Assembly: GCF_007859955.1 (NCBI RefSeq)
Contig: NZ_SJPR01000001.1
Span: 1,369,590-1,433,589, forward strand
Reading direction: 5' to 3'
Source of the DNA: Botrimarina colliarenosi
GTDB taxonomy: Bacteria; Planctomycetota; Planctomycetia; Pirellulales; Lacipirellulaceae
Length of the DNA stretch: 64,000 bases
Under the pieces are notes generated by a model. That model saw nothing but the letters and a program-made list of their open reading frames with translations. It searched no databases and was not told the origin of the DNA. This document shows positions 48,054 to 57,938 of the stretch, piece by piece. How positions within the stretch are numbered: position 1 is the first letter of the stretch; the number at the start of each line of letters is the position of its first letter. The translations under genes were made by a program, and so were the position numbers.

Positions 48054-48734
48054 TCACACCAGCGGCCGCGCTGTTTGGGTGATTTCTTTCGCCGGCTGCG
48101 TATCCTTCTTCCCGGCGACCGCCCTGCGTCCGTTCGATCGGGCGGTGCGGCAGTACTCGGTCGCAAACGCTTCGGCCGCTTCGGCCGTGAAGTCGCGGTC
48201 GATCGTCCGCTTCAGCCGCCCCAACTCGTAGATATGAACCACGTAGTTGGTGACCGGTTCGGGCCGGCCGAACTCGTCGGTCTTCTCGTCCGTCTCGGCA
48301 GACGTCTCTTCTGTCTCGTCAGCCGTGGGCTGGGGCTCGTCGTCGACGGGCTTGGGCGCCCGCTTTTTCTTCTTGCGGCTTTCGGTGACGGGTTTCTCTG
48401 CTCGCTTCTCGGCGGGCTTCGTTTCGGCGGGGGTGTCGTCGTCGTCCGCGTCGTCGAACAGCCCGGCGCCGAATCCGCCGCCCGATTCTGACTTCTTGGC
48501 CGCGGTCTTCTTCACCCGCTTACGCCGGACGGGCTTCTCGTCCTCGTCAACGACCACCGATTTGGCCTTCTTCTTGACCGTCTTTTTCTTGACGGACTTC
48601 TTCTTAGGCGCCGCGGCCTTCTTCTTGACGCTCTTCTTCGCCGACTTTTTGGGCTTCTCTTCCCCGTCGTCGTCGAAATCAACGTCGGCAACGTCGTGGA
48701 ACAGGTCGTCGTCTTCTTCGCGCGGCATCGGCAT
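48054..48734 (-). CDS. Lys/Asp-rich protein with short C-terminal domain
   Basis: 226 residues from ATG 48734 (a second ATG six bases later is also possible). The N-terminal part alternates acidic (REEDDDLFHDVADVDFDDDG) and Lys-rich blocks (KSAKKSVKKKAAAPKKKS), then Pro/Glu/Thr-rich sequence, and ends in a compact domain of about 60 residues: VVHIYELGRLKRTIDRDF, AEAAEAFATEYCRTARSNGR. The C-terminal domain is the only likely folded part; charged linkers suggest nucleic-acid or ribosome contact (inference). No signal or membrane segment; family not recognised. Confidence 0.7.
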   Translation of the reverse strand: MPMPREEDDDLFHDVADVDFDDDGEEKPKKSAKKSVKKKAAAPKKKSVKKKTVKKKAKSVVVDEDEKPVRRKRVKKTAAKKSESGGGFGAGLFDDADDDDTPAETKPAEKRAEKPVTESRKKKKRAPKPVDDEPQPTADETEETSAETDEKTDEFGRPEPVTNYVVHIYELGRLKRTIDRDFTAEAAEAFATEYCRTARSNGRRAVAGKKDTQPAKEITQTARPLV

Positions 48735-49022
48735 GGCTGGAGAGCCCTGAGAAAGAGCTAAACGCGCGGGACGCAGGGAGAACTTGGTCGGTTCACCCGG
48801 CGGGCTCCGCCTGGAGCGGGGACTCGCCCCGCAAAGGACTGAGGGAGACAGCCGCTGACGGAAGACTCCCGCCAGCTGTGGCTGGCCCGCTTGGTGTCGC
48901 CCCATTCGGGGGGGCGTCGCGGGCAGTACGGACTACGCCGCACGTTCGAAGCTAGTATCTCGGCCCGTCGGGGACGCTGTCAACTCCGGGCGTGGCCGCC
49001 AGGCCGTCCTAGCGGAACCGAT

Positions 49023-50810
49023 TCAACGCATCGCCATCTGCTGGCGGGCCACCTCGATCGCCCGCGCCAGGGCGGTGTCGGCCGGTTCGGCGCCCGCTTC
49101 GCCCCGGTTGCCGCCCGCTTCGCCCCGGTAGCCGGTGGTGCGGCGGACCGCCCTGGCGTCGTCCGCGGCGATGGTCACCGTCACGTCGGGGCTCACGCCC
49201 ACGTCGCTGATCGCTTTACCGAGCGGCGAATAGAACTTGGCGGTCGTCAGCCGGATGCCGGCGCCGGAATGGGTCATCGGGAAGATTCCCTGGACCGATC
49301 CCTTCCCGAACGAACGGACGCCGACAATGGTGCCGCGACGGTTGTCGTGGATCGCCGCGGCGAAGATCTCGCTGGCCGAGGCCGAGTCGCCGTCGATCAG
49401 CACCACGAGCGGCACCCGCCAAGTGCCGGCTTGATGGGCCCGGTAGTCGAAGTCCTCGCCGTCGCTGCGGCCACGGGTCGAGACGATGTTCCCCTGGGCG
49501 ACAAACTTGTCGGCCAGCTCAACCGCCGACGTCAGCAGCCCGCCCGGGTTGCCCCGCAGGTCGATGACAAGCGTCCGCATCCCTTGCCGGTGGAGGTCCC
49601 AGAGGGCCGACTCGACATCGCGGCTAGTGGATTTCTGGAAGACCGGAATCCGCATATAAGCGACGCCATAGTCGGCGTCGAAGATGCCGGGCTCTTCAAT
49701 GCTCGGCACCTCGACGTGCTCGCGGCGGACGCGGACGGTGCGCGATTGGCTGTTGAGCGGGGCGTCGGTCGCCGGCTTTGCCGCCAGGTAGGCGAGATCG
49801 TCCGACCCCGTCGCCGGGGCGTTCGGCGAGGCGACGGTGACAAACGCGAAGCTCCCTTCCTCGCCGGTCAGCAGCGCGGCGGCTTCGTCGGTCGTCAGGG
49901 CGGCGGTCTGCTGGCCATCGACGGCGGTAATGCGGTCGCCGGCGTGGAGGCTGGCCCGTTCGGCGGGGCTGCCCGGAATGACCCGGACGATCAGCAGGGC
50001 GCCGCTGTCGGCCTTCAGCTCGACGCCGAGGCCGACGAAGTTGCCTTCAATCTGCGAGTAAACGTCGCGGAGCTGGCCGGGGGTCAGGAACGCGGAGTAG
50101 TTGTCGAGGCCGCCAGCGGCCGCGGAAACGAACTCCATCGTCCAAGCCGCCGCCGGGGCGCCGATCCGATTCTCGCCGAGGGCCGACAGGTCCGATGCGA
50201 TCCGCAGGGCCTCACGGGCGTTGCGGACCTCGCCGATCGCCAGGAGGCGGTCGTTCAGTTCCTGACGCAGCGCCTCGATGCGGGCGTCGGTCGGCCGGAT
50301 GCCGTGCTGGCTCTGGAAGGCGGGGTCGCGGGTGGCGACGAGCATGGCGTGAGCGCCACGCCGCGTCAGCTTCGTCCAGGGCGGGGTGACGACATAGTGC
50401 GACTCGATCTTTGAGAGCAACTCGGAGTGCAGCTCGAGCGCCGCGCGGGCGTCGACGCTGCCGAGGGTCTCGATGAAGCTGGCGTCGGAGTAACGACGCT
50501 CTAGACAGCTATGCAGTCGGGCGACGTCAAAACGCCATTCAAGGCGGCGTTCGCCCGGGGTTTCGCGGAGCGCCCGCTCGTAGTGAGCGACGGCGTCGGA
50601 CCAGCGGCCGAGGCTCTCGAACTCGAGGCCCTTCTCGATCGCCGCGTCGGCCTGCGCCGGGAGCGCGTCGGCGGGGATCGCCACCGACTCGCTCGCTTTC
50701 GCGGCGGGCAGAGCGACCGCCGGCTCGGCGAACGCCCCCATCGGGGCGAGCGACAGCAGGGCGGCAAACAGGGCGCATCGGCAGGGCGACGCGTCTAGAA
50801 GCTGGGACAT
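49023..50810 (-). CDS. S41-family carboxyl-terminal processing protease, secreted
   Basis: 595 residues from ATG 50810; the frame is open 30 bases more. The signal peptide spans about 1-28 (CALFAALLSLAPMGAFA). A helical N-terminal region leads to a PDZ domain (GNFVGLGVELKADSGALLIV, SPAERASLHAGDRITAVDGQ) and the S41 catalytic domain: VIDLRGNPGGLL, nucleophile Ser in DGDSASASEIFAAA and Lys in RSFGKGSVQG. Such CtpA-like proteases cut C-terminal ends of periplasmic substrates. The C-terminal 25 residues repeat GEAGGNRGEAG, probably disordered. The site is complete. Confidence 0.93.
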   Translation of the reverse strand: MSQLLDASPCRCALFAALLSLAPMGAFAEPAVALPAAKASESVAIPADALPAQADAAIEKGLEFESLGRWSDAVAHYERALRETPGERRLEWRFDVARLHSCLERRYSDASFIETLGSVDARAALELHSELLSKIESHYVVTPPWTKLTRRGAHAMLVATRDPAFQSQHGIRPTDARIEALRQELNDRLLAIGEVRNAREALRIASDLSALGENRIGAPAAAWTMEFVSAAAGGLDNYSAFLTPGQLRDVYSQIEGNFVGLGVELKADSGALLIVRVIPGSPAERASLHAGDRITAVDGQQTAALTTDEAAALLTGEEGSFAFVTVASPNAPATGSDDLAYLAAKPATDAPLNSQSRTVRVRREHVEVPSIEEPGIFDADYGVAYMRIPVFQKSTSRDVESALWDLHRQGMRTLVIDLRGNPGGLLTSAVELADKFVAQGNIVSTRGRSDGEDFDYRAHQAGTWRVPLVVLIDGDSASASEIFAAAIHDNRRGTIVGVRSFGKGSVQGIFPMTHSGAGIRLTTAKFYSPLGKAISDVGVSPDVTVTIAADDARAVRRTTGYRGEAGGNRGEAGAEPADTALARAIEVARQQMAMR

Positions 50811-51530
50811 AGGCTCGTTCCGTCTCGCGGGGCAGGACACCCCTCGTCGGGCGACGCGAAAAGTCGCGATCGCTACGGCGGGGGGCGGCTCGCTCGCGAC
50901 CGACGCCGCGACGACGCACCGCTCTGGGCCGGCTCAAGAACGAGCAGGCCGAGAATTGCGGGACGCAGACGCGGGGGGAGGGCGTTCGCGATCGAGTCAG
51001 CCGCGGAGTCGGAGCGCGTCCCAGCTCGCGTGCGTTTTCAGCGGACGGTTCCGCCGAATTCAGCACACTCTTCCGACATCCCCCCAGCTCATGCCGGGGT
51101 CGTGGCCAAAGGAATATAGATCGCGGTTTCGGGGCGGTCAAAAAACGCGTGGCCGATTTCGACGCCTCGCCAAGCCGTCCGGGCGAGTGATCCGCAAAGG
51201 CGGCGCGACTGGCCCGGGCAGGGTCCGATCGCGACGATTAGGCGGGGTGCGTCAACAGCAGCCGCATTGCGCTTTTGGACCGGGAGAAACCCACCCTCGC
51301 CCTTGAGCAACGCCCCATTGGGCGTCGCGGCGACAGTAGCGAGAGAAGCAGGTCGCTGTGGCTTCGTGCCGTTAGTCGCCGGGGCGCCCTCGCCCCGGCC
51401 GTTCTGAGGCTAAGTACGCGGGCCGCTGGGGCGGGGTTCACGCCGGCTTGTTGATCGTCGAAGTTGGCGGTGCTATCGTCCGTCCCCCGGCCGTCTTTCG
51501 CCCTCCCCTCCACGCCCCCTCCCGCGACGC
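50811..51530. other. Intergenic region, 720 bp, divergent genes
   Basis: Divides S41 protease and purH. A hairpin CGCCGGGGCGCCCTCGCCCCGG (about 51374-51396) and a GGGGCG-rich tract follow near the right end; it could attenuate purH, but no purine or other known riboswitch pattern is recognised. No frame looks coding. A conserved promoter could not be assigned. Confidence 0.4.
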
Positions 51531-53117
51531 ATGCCTACCCTCCCCATCAAGCAGGCCCTGCTCAGCGTCAGTGACAAGACCGGCCTGGTGTATTTCGCCC
51601 GGCGGCTCAACGCGGCCGGCGTCGCCCTGCTGAGCACCGGCGGCACCCGCAAGGCGCTCGAGGACGCCGGGCTCCCGGTGCGGGACGTCGCCGACTACAC
51701 CGGCTACCCGGAGATGATGGATGGCCGCGTGAAGACGCTTCATCCGCTGGTCCACGGCGGCCTGCTCTGCCGTCGCGACAACCCAACCGACGTCGCCTCG
51801 GCCAAGCAGCACGGGATCGAGATGATCGACCTGGTGGTCGTGAACCTCTACCCGTTCGAGCAAACAATCGCGGCGGGCGACCCGCCGATCGCCGAGGCGA
51901 TTGAGCAGATCGACATCGGCGGCCCCTCGATGGTGCGTTCCGCCGCCAAGAACCACGCCTTTGTCGCCGTGGCGACCGACCCGGACCAGTACGAGGCGAT
52001 CGCCGAACAGATCGAGACCCAAGGGGGCACGACCGCCGAGCTCCGTCGCTTGCTGGCCGCCGACGCCTTCGCCAACACCGCCCGGTACGACACGACGATC
52101 GCCGGCTACTTCGCGCGGAAGACCGCCGCGGAGGGGGCGAGTGAAGACGAGCCCTTCGCCGACCGGATCGAGCTCTCCCTGGTCCGCGAGTCGGCGCTCC
52201 GCTACGGCGAGAACCCGCACCAAGCTGCCGCTCTTTACGCGCTGGCCGGCGCGCCGACCGCCGCGTTGGTCCACGGCGAGCAATTGCACGGCAAGGAGCT
52301 GTCTTACAACAACTGGCTCGACCTCGACGCCGCCTGGGCCGCCGCCAAGGCGCTCCCCTCGCCGGGCGTCGCGGTGCTCAAGCACAACAACCCGTGCGGC
52401 GCCGCGACCGCGGCGACCGTCGGCGAGGCGACCGAGCTCGCCTGGGCCGGCGACCCGGTCAGCGCGTTCGGCTCGATCCTCGGCTTCAATGTCGAAGTCG
52501 ATGAGGCGGCCGCGCTGTGCCTCGCCGAGCCAGGCAAGTTCGTCGAAGCGATCGCCGCCCCCGGCTTCACCGACGAGGCGATGGAAGTCCTCACGACCAA
52601 GCCGAAGTGGCGCAACAACGTGCGTCTCGTGAAGCTCGACACCGAGGCCGCCCCCGCCGGCCGTATCGTCCTCCGCGCGATCGACGGGGGCTACCTCGCC
52701 CAGACGGCCGACGACGGCCCCGACGAGCCCGACACGTGGCGGTGCGTCACCGAGGCCCAGCCAACCGCCGAGCAGGCGGCCGACCTCCGCTTCGCCTGGG
52801 CCGCATGCCGCCATGTGAAGTCGAACGCCATCGTGCTGGCCCGCGGCGGGATGCTCGTCGGCGTCGGCGCGGGTCAGATGAGTCGCGTCGACTCGGTCGA
52901 AATCGCGATCCGCAAGGCGGGCGATCGTGTGCGGGGATCCGTACTCGCCTCCGACGCCTTCTTCCCGTTCGAGGATTCAATCGTCACCGCCCACGAGGCG
53001 GGCGTCGCTGCGCTGATCCAGCCGGGTGGCTCGAAACGAGACGACGAGGTGATCGAGGCGTGTAACCGCTTCGGCATCCCGATGGTCTTCACCGGCAAGC
53101 GGCATTTCCGGCACTGA
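51531..53117 (+). CDS. purH: Bifunctional AICAR formyltransferase/IMP cyclohydrolase
   Basis: 528 residues, normal length. The N-terminal MGS-like cyclohydrolase domain reads QALLSVSDKTGLVYFARRLN, STGGTRKALEDAG, YPEMMDGRVKTLHP and VVVNLYPFEQT. The AICAR transformylase domain has LRYGENPHQAAALY, LKHNNPCGAA, SNAIVLARGGMLVGVGAGQM and the last SDAFFPFEDSI with RHFRH terminus. It performs the last two steps of IMP synthesis. Single gene unit; no other pur genes are adjacent. Confidence 0.97.
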   Translation: MPTLPIKQALLSVSDKTGLVYFARRLNAAGVALLSTGGTRKALEDAGLPVRDVADYTGYPEMMDGRVKTLHPLVHGGLLCRRDNPTDVASAKQHGIEMIDLVVVNLYPFEQTIAAGDPPIAEAIEQIDIGGPSMVRSAAKNHAFVAVATDPDQYEAIAEQIETQGGTTAELRRLLAADAFANTARYDTTIAGYFARKTAAEGASEDEPFADRIELSLVRESALRYGENPHQAAALYALAGAPTAALVHGEQLHGKELSYNNWLDLDAAWAAAKALPSPGVAVLKHNNPCGAATAATVGEATELAWAGDPVSAFGSILGFNVEVDEAAALCLAEPGKFVEAIAAPGFTDEAMEVLTTKPKWRNNVRLVKLDTEAAPAGRIVLRAIDGGYLAQTADDGPDEPDTWRCVTEAQPTAEQAADLRFAWAACRHVKSNAIVLARGGMLVGVGAGQMSRVDSVEIAIRKAGDRVRGSVLASDAFFPFEDSIVTAHEAGVAALIQPGGSKRDDEVIEACNRFGIPMVFTGKRHFRH

Positions 53118-53287
53118 GCTCCTCCCGTCCTGGGGGCGACGGCGTCGCGGTGAATGCCTGTTTGCGGCCGGAATCCCATGATATAAAGTAAAGCTCCTGC
53201 CCCCAGCGACGTTCGCTTTGCCCCAGAGCGACGATCTTCAAAAGCTGGACCTATTCCCTGCCAATTGCGTAACCGCCCGCTCCCTTC

Positions 53288-53983
53288 ATGGCCCGTGTCA
53301 CGCTGCAAGTGCTCGACGGCGCCGATCGTGGGGCGGTGTTTGATCGCACCGAAACACCGCTGACAATCGGTCGGGAAGAAGGCAATACGATCCAGCTCAA
53401 CGACGAGCGGATCAGCCGCTTTCACGTCAAGATCCAAGAAGACCAGGGCAAGGTCGTCCTGACCGATCTTGAGAGCACCAACGGCACCCGCGTCAACGGG
53501 CTCGACACCCAGCTCCGCATCCTCCAAGTGGGGGACCTAATCGCGGTGGGCCGTTCGACGTTGCTCTACGGCGCCCGTGATGAGATTGCCGCAAGGGTCG
53601 AGATGCTCCGCGCCATGGGCGCCCGCGCGCCGAGCGACTCGATGGTCGACAAAGCGACCGGACCGGTCGAGGAACGCGAGCCCAACCTCAACGACTCGGC
53701 CAACCTGGTCGATCTGCAGTGGGGGGCCGATTCCCTGGGATTCCCCGGTACGCTCCACCTGCCGGGACCGCCCGGTTTGCCGGAGGGGATGACCCCTGCC
53801 CAAGCCGCGCAGGTCGCCGAGATGCTGGAGTATTTTCATACGCGCACCCGAGCGCTGCTGCACAACGCAATCGCCCCGAACGGCGACCGACCGGTCGCGA
53901 TCGAGCGCGAGCGTTGGCACGAGTTGGTCGATCTGCAGGCGCAGCTCGCCCAGTACCTCCGCCGCATCGGCGACGCGACCTAA
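53288..53983 (+). CDS. FHA-domain protein
   Basis: 231 residues. The FHA domain (about 1-95) is complete: LTIGREEGNTIQL, the phosphothreonine-binding ERISRFHVKI (Arg and Ser-x-x-His) and LTDLESTNGTRVNG. The rest is a helical region with Pro-rich part (LPGPPGLPEGMTPAQAAQVA) and a coiled segment, with no catalytic motif. FHA domains bind pThr peptides, so a partner Ser/Thr kinase elsewhere in the genome is expected. It has no signal peptide. An IS630 lies 32 bp after the stop and did not truncate it. Confidence 0.88.
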   Translation: MARVTLQVLDGADRGAVFDRTETPLTIGREEGNTIQLNDERISRFHVKIQEDQGKVVLTDLESTNGTRVNGLDTQLRILQVGDLIAVGRSTLLYGARDEIAARVEMLRAMGARAPSDSMVDKATGPVEEREPNLNDSANLVDLQWGADSLGFPGTLHLPGPPGLPEGMTPAQAAQVAEMLEYFHTRTRALLHNAIAPNGDRPVAIERERWHELVDLQAQLAQYLRRIGDAT

Positions 53984-54012
53984 CGCGGTCTCGACGAGGT
54001 GAGCCGACGGCG

Positions 54013-55107
54013 CTAGTGTCCCGAGTTAGAAGTACGTTCACAGACGCGGGCGACGCGTTGGAGGATGGAGTCGGCGTCGGCGACCCATTGGAAGGGCTTG
54101 GGGTTTTGGTTGTACTCTTCTAGGTAGGCGTCGATCGCCCGCTCCAAGGCGGGCACGCTGCGGAACACGCCCCGCCGGATCCGCTCTTGGGTGATCTTCG
54201 CGAAGAACCGTTCCACTTGGTTCAGCCAACTGGCGCCCGTCGGCGTGAAGTGGACGTGGTATTCCGGGTGACGCAGCAGCCAACGCTGCACCGCCTCGGT
54301 CTTGTGGGTCGCGTAGTTGTCCATCACCAGGTGCACCTCTTGCCCAGGCCGCTTCGCGATCGTCTTGTCGATACGCCGCAAGAACTGCAAGAACTCTTGG
54401 CTGCGATGCCGGCGGCTGCACCGGCCGATCACCTCACCCGTGGCGATATCCAGCGCCGCGAACAGGCTCGTCACCCCATGCCGGTGGTAGTCGTGCGTGC
54501 GCCGCTCGCACGACCCGGGCGTCATCGGCAGCAGCGGCTGCGAGCGGTCGAGCGCTTGAACCTGGCTCTTCTCGTCCACGCACAGCACCAACGCGCACTG
54601 CGGCGGGTTCAGGTACAGCCCCACCACGTCCCGCACGCGGTCCACGAAGAGCGGGTCGGTGCTGATCTTGAACGTCTCTTCGCGGTGCGGTTGGAGGCCG
54701 AACGCCCGCCAGATGCGGCTGACGGCCGTCTGCGACAGGCCCGACCGCTCGGCCATCGAGCGGGTGCTCCAGTGGGTGGCGTTCTTGGGCTTCTGCTCGA
54801 GGGTGAGCTTCACCACCTCCGCCACCATCTGATCGGTGATCGTCCGCGGGGCTCCGCTACGCTGGGTGTCGTGCAGCCCTTCCAAGCGGTGCTGGATGAA
54901 CCGGCTCCGCCACTTGCTGGCCGTGCGGCGTGAGACGGCCAGCTGCTGAGCGACGCTCGAAAGACTCGCCCCCTCGGCGCACCGCAGCACGATCCGCGCC
55001 CGCAGGACCAAGGCCTGCGACGCGTTGCGGCGGCGGCACAGCCGCCGCAACTCTTCCCGCTCTTGGTCGCTCAGCAACAACTCTCCCTCGGCAACACGAC
55101 CGGCCAT
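54013..55107 (-). CDS. IS630-family DDE transposase
   Basis: 364 residues, intact. N-terminal HTH ([20 protein letters not shown]) and a second HTH/linker ([20 protein letters not shown]) precede the catalytic DDE domain: first Asp in [19 protein letters not shown], second in [15 protein letters not shown], and Glu in [17 protein letters not shown]. It excises and inserts at TA. The stop codon TAG is made from the duplicated TA plus one host base at 54013, so a different neighbouring base would lengthen the protein. Codon use resembles the host, so the element may be long resident in this lineage. Confidence 0.95.
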   Translation of the reverse strand: MAGRVAEGELLLSDQEREELRRLCRRRNASQALVLRARIVLRCAEGASLSSVAQQLAVSRRTASKWRSRFIQHRLEGLHDTQRSGAPRTITDQMVAEVVKLTLEQKPKNATHWSTRSMAERSGLSQTAVSRIWRAFGLQPHREETFKISTDPLFVDRVRDVVGLYLNPPQCALVLCVDEKSQVQALDRSQPLLPMTPGSCERRTHDYHRHGVTSLFAALDIATGEVIGRCSRRHRSQEFLQFLRRIDKTIAKRPGQEVHLVMDNYATHKTEAVQRWLLRHPEYHVHFTPTGASWLNQVERFFAKITQERIRRGVFRSVPALERAIDAYLEEYNQNPKPFQWVADADSILQRVARVCERTSNSGH

Positions 55108-55206
55108 GACGACGCTCCGCGGTGGGGGGACGGAATCACCCCACTCTACCGACGCCCCCTTCTTCGCGCAAGCTGCTTGGGAACGAATTTCTAACTCAGG
55201 ACACTA
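54014..55206 (-). mobile_element. Complete IS630-family insertion sequence with TA target duplication
   Basis: The element (54016-55204, 1189 bp) has terminal inverted repeats of 24 bp with 3 mismatches, GTGTCC(C/T)GAGTTAGAA at each end, and is flanked by TA at 54014-54015 and 55205-55206, the family's TA duplication. It carries one intact transposase gene. Outside sequence is one palindrome cut at its central TA (see findings). Confidence 0.93.
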
Positions 55207-55254
55207 GCGCCTACGGCTCAAGCACGGGCGTCAATTCTTGAGCCGTAGGCGCTA
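55205..55254. repeat. Palindromic repeat, AGCGCCTACGGCTCAAG family
   Basis: Perfect 17-bp arms (55205-55221, read from TAGCGCC, and 55238-55254). The left arm also forms the right half of the palindrome that was split by the IS630 (left half 54001-54015). Confidence 0.75.
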
Positions 55255-55329
55255 GCCTCGGGCAGCCCGACAGCAGAGGCTGACTGCCGGTTCAACAGCC
55301 GTCAAGAAATGAATGAGGGCCGCAACGAC

Positions 55330-56616
55330 TCACCCCGCATCGCGGGCCAGCCGCAGACCGCTGAACTGCCACCGCGCCGCGGGCGGGAAGAAATTCCGGT
55401 ACGTCGGCCGCACGTGTCCGGATGGCGTCGCCACCGAGCCGCCGCGTAGCACGAACTGGTTGCACATGAACTTGCCGTTGTACTCGCCCAGCGCCCCCTC
55501 GGGCGGCGCGTAGCCGGGGTACGCGGTGTAGGGGCTCGCCGTCCACTCCCAGACCGTGCCGTAGCTCTGCGCGAGGCCTTGGGGTGAGTTGGCGAGGGGC
55601 TGCGGATGCAGCGCCTCGCCGGCGTCGAGCAAGCGGTCGGCGAAATCGCCGTCGACCGGCAGCTTGTCGCAGGCGGCTTCCCACTCGGCTTCGAGCGGCA
55701 GCCGGGCGCCGGCCCAGCGGGCGAAGGCCTCCGCCTCGAAGTAGCTGACGTGGCAGACCGGCGCCGTCGGGTCGATCGGTTGCCGTCCCGCGGTGGTGAA
55801 GTGGGTCCAATGCCCATCGCCCTCGTCACGCCAGTAGAGCGGCGCCCGCCAACCTTCTTCCTGGACGGTCGCCCAGCCGGCCGACAGCCAGAGCTGCGGC
55901 GTGTTGTATCCGCCGTCGGCGATGAACGCTTGGTACTCGCTACAAGTGACGGGCCGGCTGGCGAGTTGGTGGGGACGCAGCAACACCTCGTGCCGCGGCC
56001 CCTCGCAGTCAAACGAGAAGCCTTCGCGGTCATGGCCCACCTCCACAACGCCACCCGGCCGGTCGATCCACGCCGCCGCGGGCGTGTCGCCGAGACGGAA
56101 TTCACCGTCGCGGTAGACCGGGTCGGTCGGGTTCTGGGCGAGGGCGTGCTTGATGTCGGTGACGATCAGCTCTTGGTGCTGTTGCTCGTGGTGCAGCCCG
56201 AGCTCGAGAACGCGACGTTGCTCTTCGTTGGGTTCGCCGCTGGCGAGCAACAACTCGATATGCTCATCAACGCTCTGACGGTAAGCGAGCGTCAGCGCGA
56301 GCGACGGCCGCGAGAGCACGCCACGCTGCGGCCGGGGGAACGGTTGACCGACCGTGTTGTAGTAGGAGTTGAAGAGCGTTTCGAACGCCGCGTCGAACGG
56401 GCGGTAACCTTCTTGGTCGCGGAGCAGGAAGGTCTCGAAGAACCACGTCGTGTGCGCCAGGTGCCACTTCGTGGGGCTCGCGTCGGGAATCGACTGTACC
56501 GTCGTGTCCTCGGGCGACAGCGTTTCCGCAAGCCGTTCGGTGAAGCGACGCACGCGGCGGTAAGCGGCGGCCAACTCGGAGGACGACTGGGTAGCGGCGT
56601 CGGCCAGGAGCGTCAT
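55330..56616 (-). CDS. egtB: Ergothioneine biosynthesis protein EgtB
   Basis: 428 residues from ATG 56616; the longer frame upstream is not used by homologues of this type. The N-terminal DinB_2 domain has the iron-binding histidines in HLAHTTWFFETFL and LGLHHEQQHQELI. The C-terminal FGE-sulfatase domain has CSEYQAFIADGGY, APLYWRDEG, PVCHVSYFEAEAFARWAG and the last LRGGSVATPSGHVRPTYRNF. EgtB couples oxygen to form the C-S bond between hercynine and cysteine or gamma-glutamylcysteine. It is 61 bp after egtD in the same direction. No egtC/egtE follows. Confidence 0.92.
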   Translation of the reverse strand: MTLLADAATQSSSELAAAYRRVRRFTERLAETLSPEDTTVQSIPDASPTKWHLAHTTWFFETFLLRDQEGYRPFDAAFETLFNSYYNTVGQPFPRPQRGVLSRPSLALTLAYRQSVDEHIELLLASGEPNEEQRRVLELGLHHEQQHQELIVTDIKHALAQNPTDPVYRDGEFRLGDTPAAAWIDRPGGVVEVGHDREGFSFDCEGPRHEVLLRPHQLASRPVTCSEYQAFIADGGYNTPQLWLSAGWATVQEEGWRAPLYWRDEGDGHWTHFTTAGRQPIDPTAPVCHVSYFEAEAFARWAGARLPLEAEWEAACDKLPVDGDFADRLLDAGEALHPQPLANSPQGLAQSYGTVWEWTASPYTAYPGYAPPEGALGEYNGKFMCNQFVLRGGSVATPSGHVRPTYRNFFPPAARWQFSGLRLARDAG

Positions 56617-56677
56617 GCGAGAACCTCTTGACGAAGGGAGGGACGGTGCTGAGCCGAGCATCAGCGAAAGGTACGAA

Positions 56678-57625
56678 TCACTCCGCGACAAGATGCACCA
56701 CGGCAAACCAGTCGCGCGGGTCGGTCCACGCCTTGCGGACCGTCAGGCCCGCACGGGCGGCGAGCCGCGTGAAGCCGTCCAGCGTGTACTTGTGCGAGTG
56801 CTCGGTGTGGATCGTCTCACCACGGCGGAATCGTACGGGCTCGCCGGCGATCTCTACCTCGTGCTCGCGTTGCGCCACCAGCAGCATATCAATGCGGCCA
56901 TGCTCGGGGTCGTAGTCCGCGCGGTGCTCGAAGTCGTCGAGCGAGAAGTTGGCGTCGAGCTCGCGGTTGATCCGCTCAAGGAGATTGAGGTTGAACGCCG
57001 CGGTGACGCCGGCCGCGTCGTTGTAGGCGGCCTCGAGCACCTTGACGGGCTTCTGGAGGTCGATACCCAAAATGGCGCCGCCACCGGCGCCGACCGTCTG
57101 GCGGATCGAGGCTAGCAGACGTCGCGCGGCTTCGGGCGGAAAGTTGCCGATCGTCGAGCCAGGGAAGTAAGCCGCCGCGTGTGATGGCATACGCGGGAAT
57201 GTCGGCAAGGCGAACGCCTGGGTGAAATCGGTACAGACCGGCAGCACATCGATCAGCGGGTAACGCTTTCCGATGCGCTCCGCCGCCGCCACGAGGTGCG
57301 ACTCACAGATCTCAACGGGCACGTAGGCGATGGGGTCGATCAGCTCGTCGAGCAGCAACCGTGTCTTGAGGCTGCTGCCGCTGCCATACTCGACCAGCGC
57401 AGCGCGGGGTCCGATCTGCTCCGCCATCTCGGCGGCGTAACGTCGTGTGATGGTGAGTTCGGTCCGGGTGGGGTAGTACTCGTCGAGTTCACAGATCTGG
57501 TCGAACAGTTCCGAGCCACGTTGGTCGTAGAAGTACTTACAGGGGAGCCGTTTCTGGGGGCGGCTCAAGCCAGCGCGGACTTCGCTGAGGAACTGCTGGT
57601 TGGGGTGCGTCGCTAAGGCGGTCAT
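56678..57625 (-). CDS. egtD: L-histidine N(alpha)-methyltransferase EgtD
   Basis: 315 residues from ATG 57625. Typical motifs: PCKYFYDQRGSELFDQICEL, EYYPTRTE, the SAM site LVEYGSGSSLKTRLLLDEL, FPGSTIGNFPP and the C-terminal HTEHSHKYTLDGFTRLAARA. It trimethylates histidine to hercynine, the first ergothioneine step. It heads the egtD-egtB unit. The long frame upstream (to 57721) is through non-conserved GC-rich sequence. Confidence 0.93.
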   Translation of the reverse strand: MTALATHPNQQFLSEVRAGLSRPQKRLPCKYFYDQRGSELFDQICELDEYYPTRTELTITRRYAAEMAEQIGPRAALVEYGSGSSLKTRLLLDELIDPIAYVPVEICESHLVAAAERIGKRYPLIDVLPVCTDFTQAFALPTFPRMPSHAAAYFPGSTIGNFPPEAARRLLASIRQTVGAGGGAILGIDLQKPVKVLEAAYNDAAGVTAAFNLNLLERINRELDANFSLDDFEHRADYDPEHGRIDMLLVAQREHEVEIAGEPVRFRRGETIHTEHSHKYTLDGFTRLAARAGLTVRKAWTDPRDWFAVVHLVAE

Positions 57626-57938
57626 CGTCGGTCCTCTGGAGGGGGATAAGCCAGCGGCGGGATCAACCTTTGAGCACAATCCGTGCCAGAACAGCCGAGG
57701 GCGGCGACGAGGAAGGCGCAAAAAAAGGAGTGCTCGCCCTGGCGTTGCCAGCGCCTCAGGTTGGAGAGCCTACGGGCGCTATGCCGGTCGGGCGAGAGCC
57801 GCAATGGCGCCGATCAGCCGACGCGGATCGGGTCGCTCGACGAACCGCACGGAATCCCGTCGCGGTGGCTCTCGAGGAGAAAGTGACTGCCGAGTAGACA
57901 CTTCGCTGGCGACGAACCGGTGCGATTTCGGCCCACGC

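Noticed and set aside
50956..51306. 116-codon frame in the S41-purH gap
   Set aside because: Arg/Gly/Pro-rich with no domain; GC-rich non-coding DNA produces such frames.
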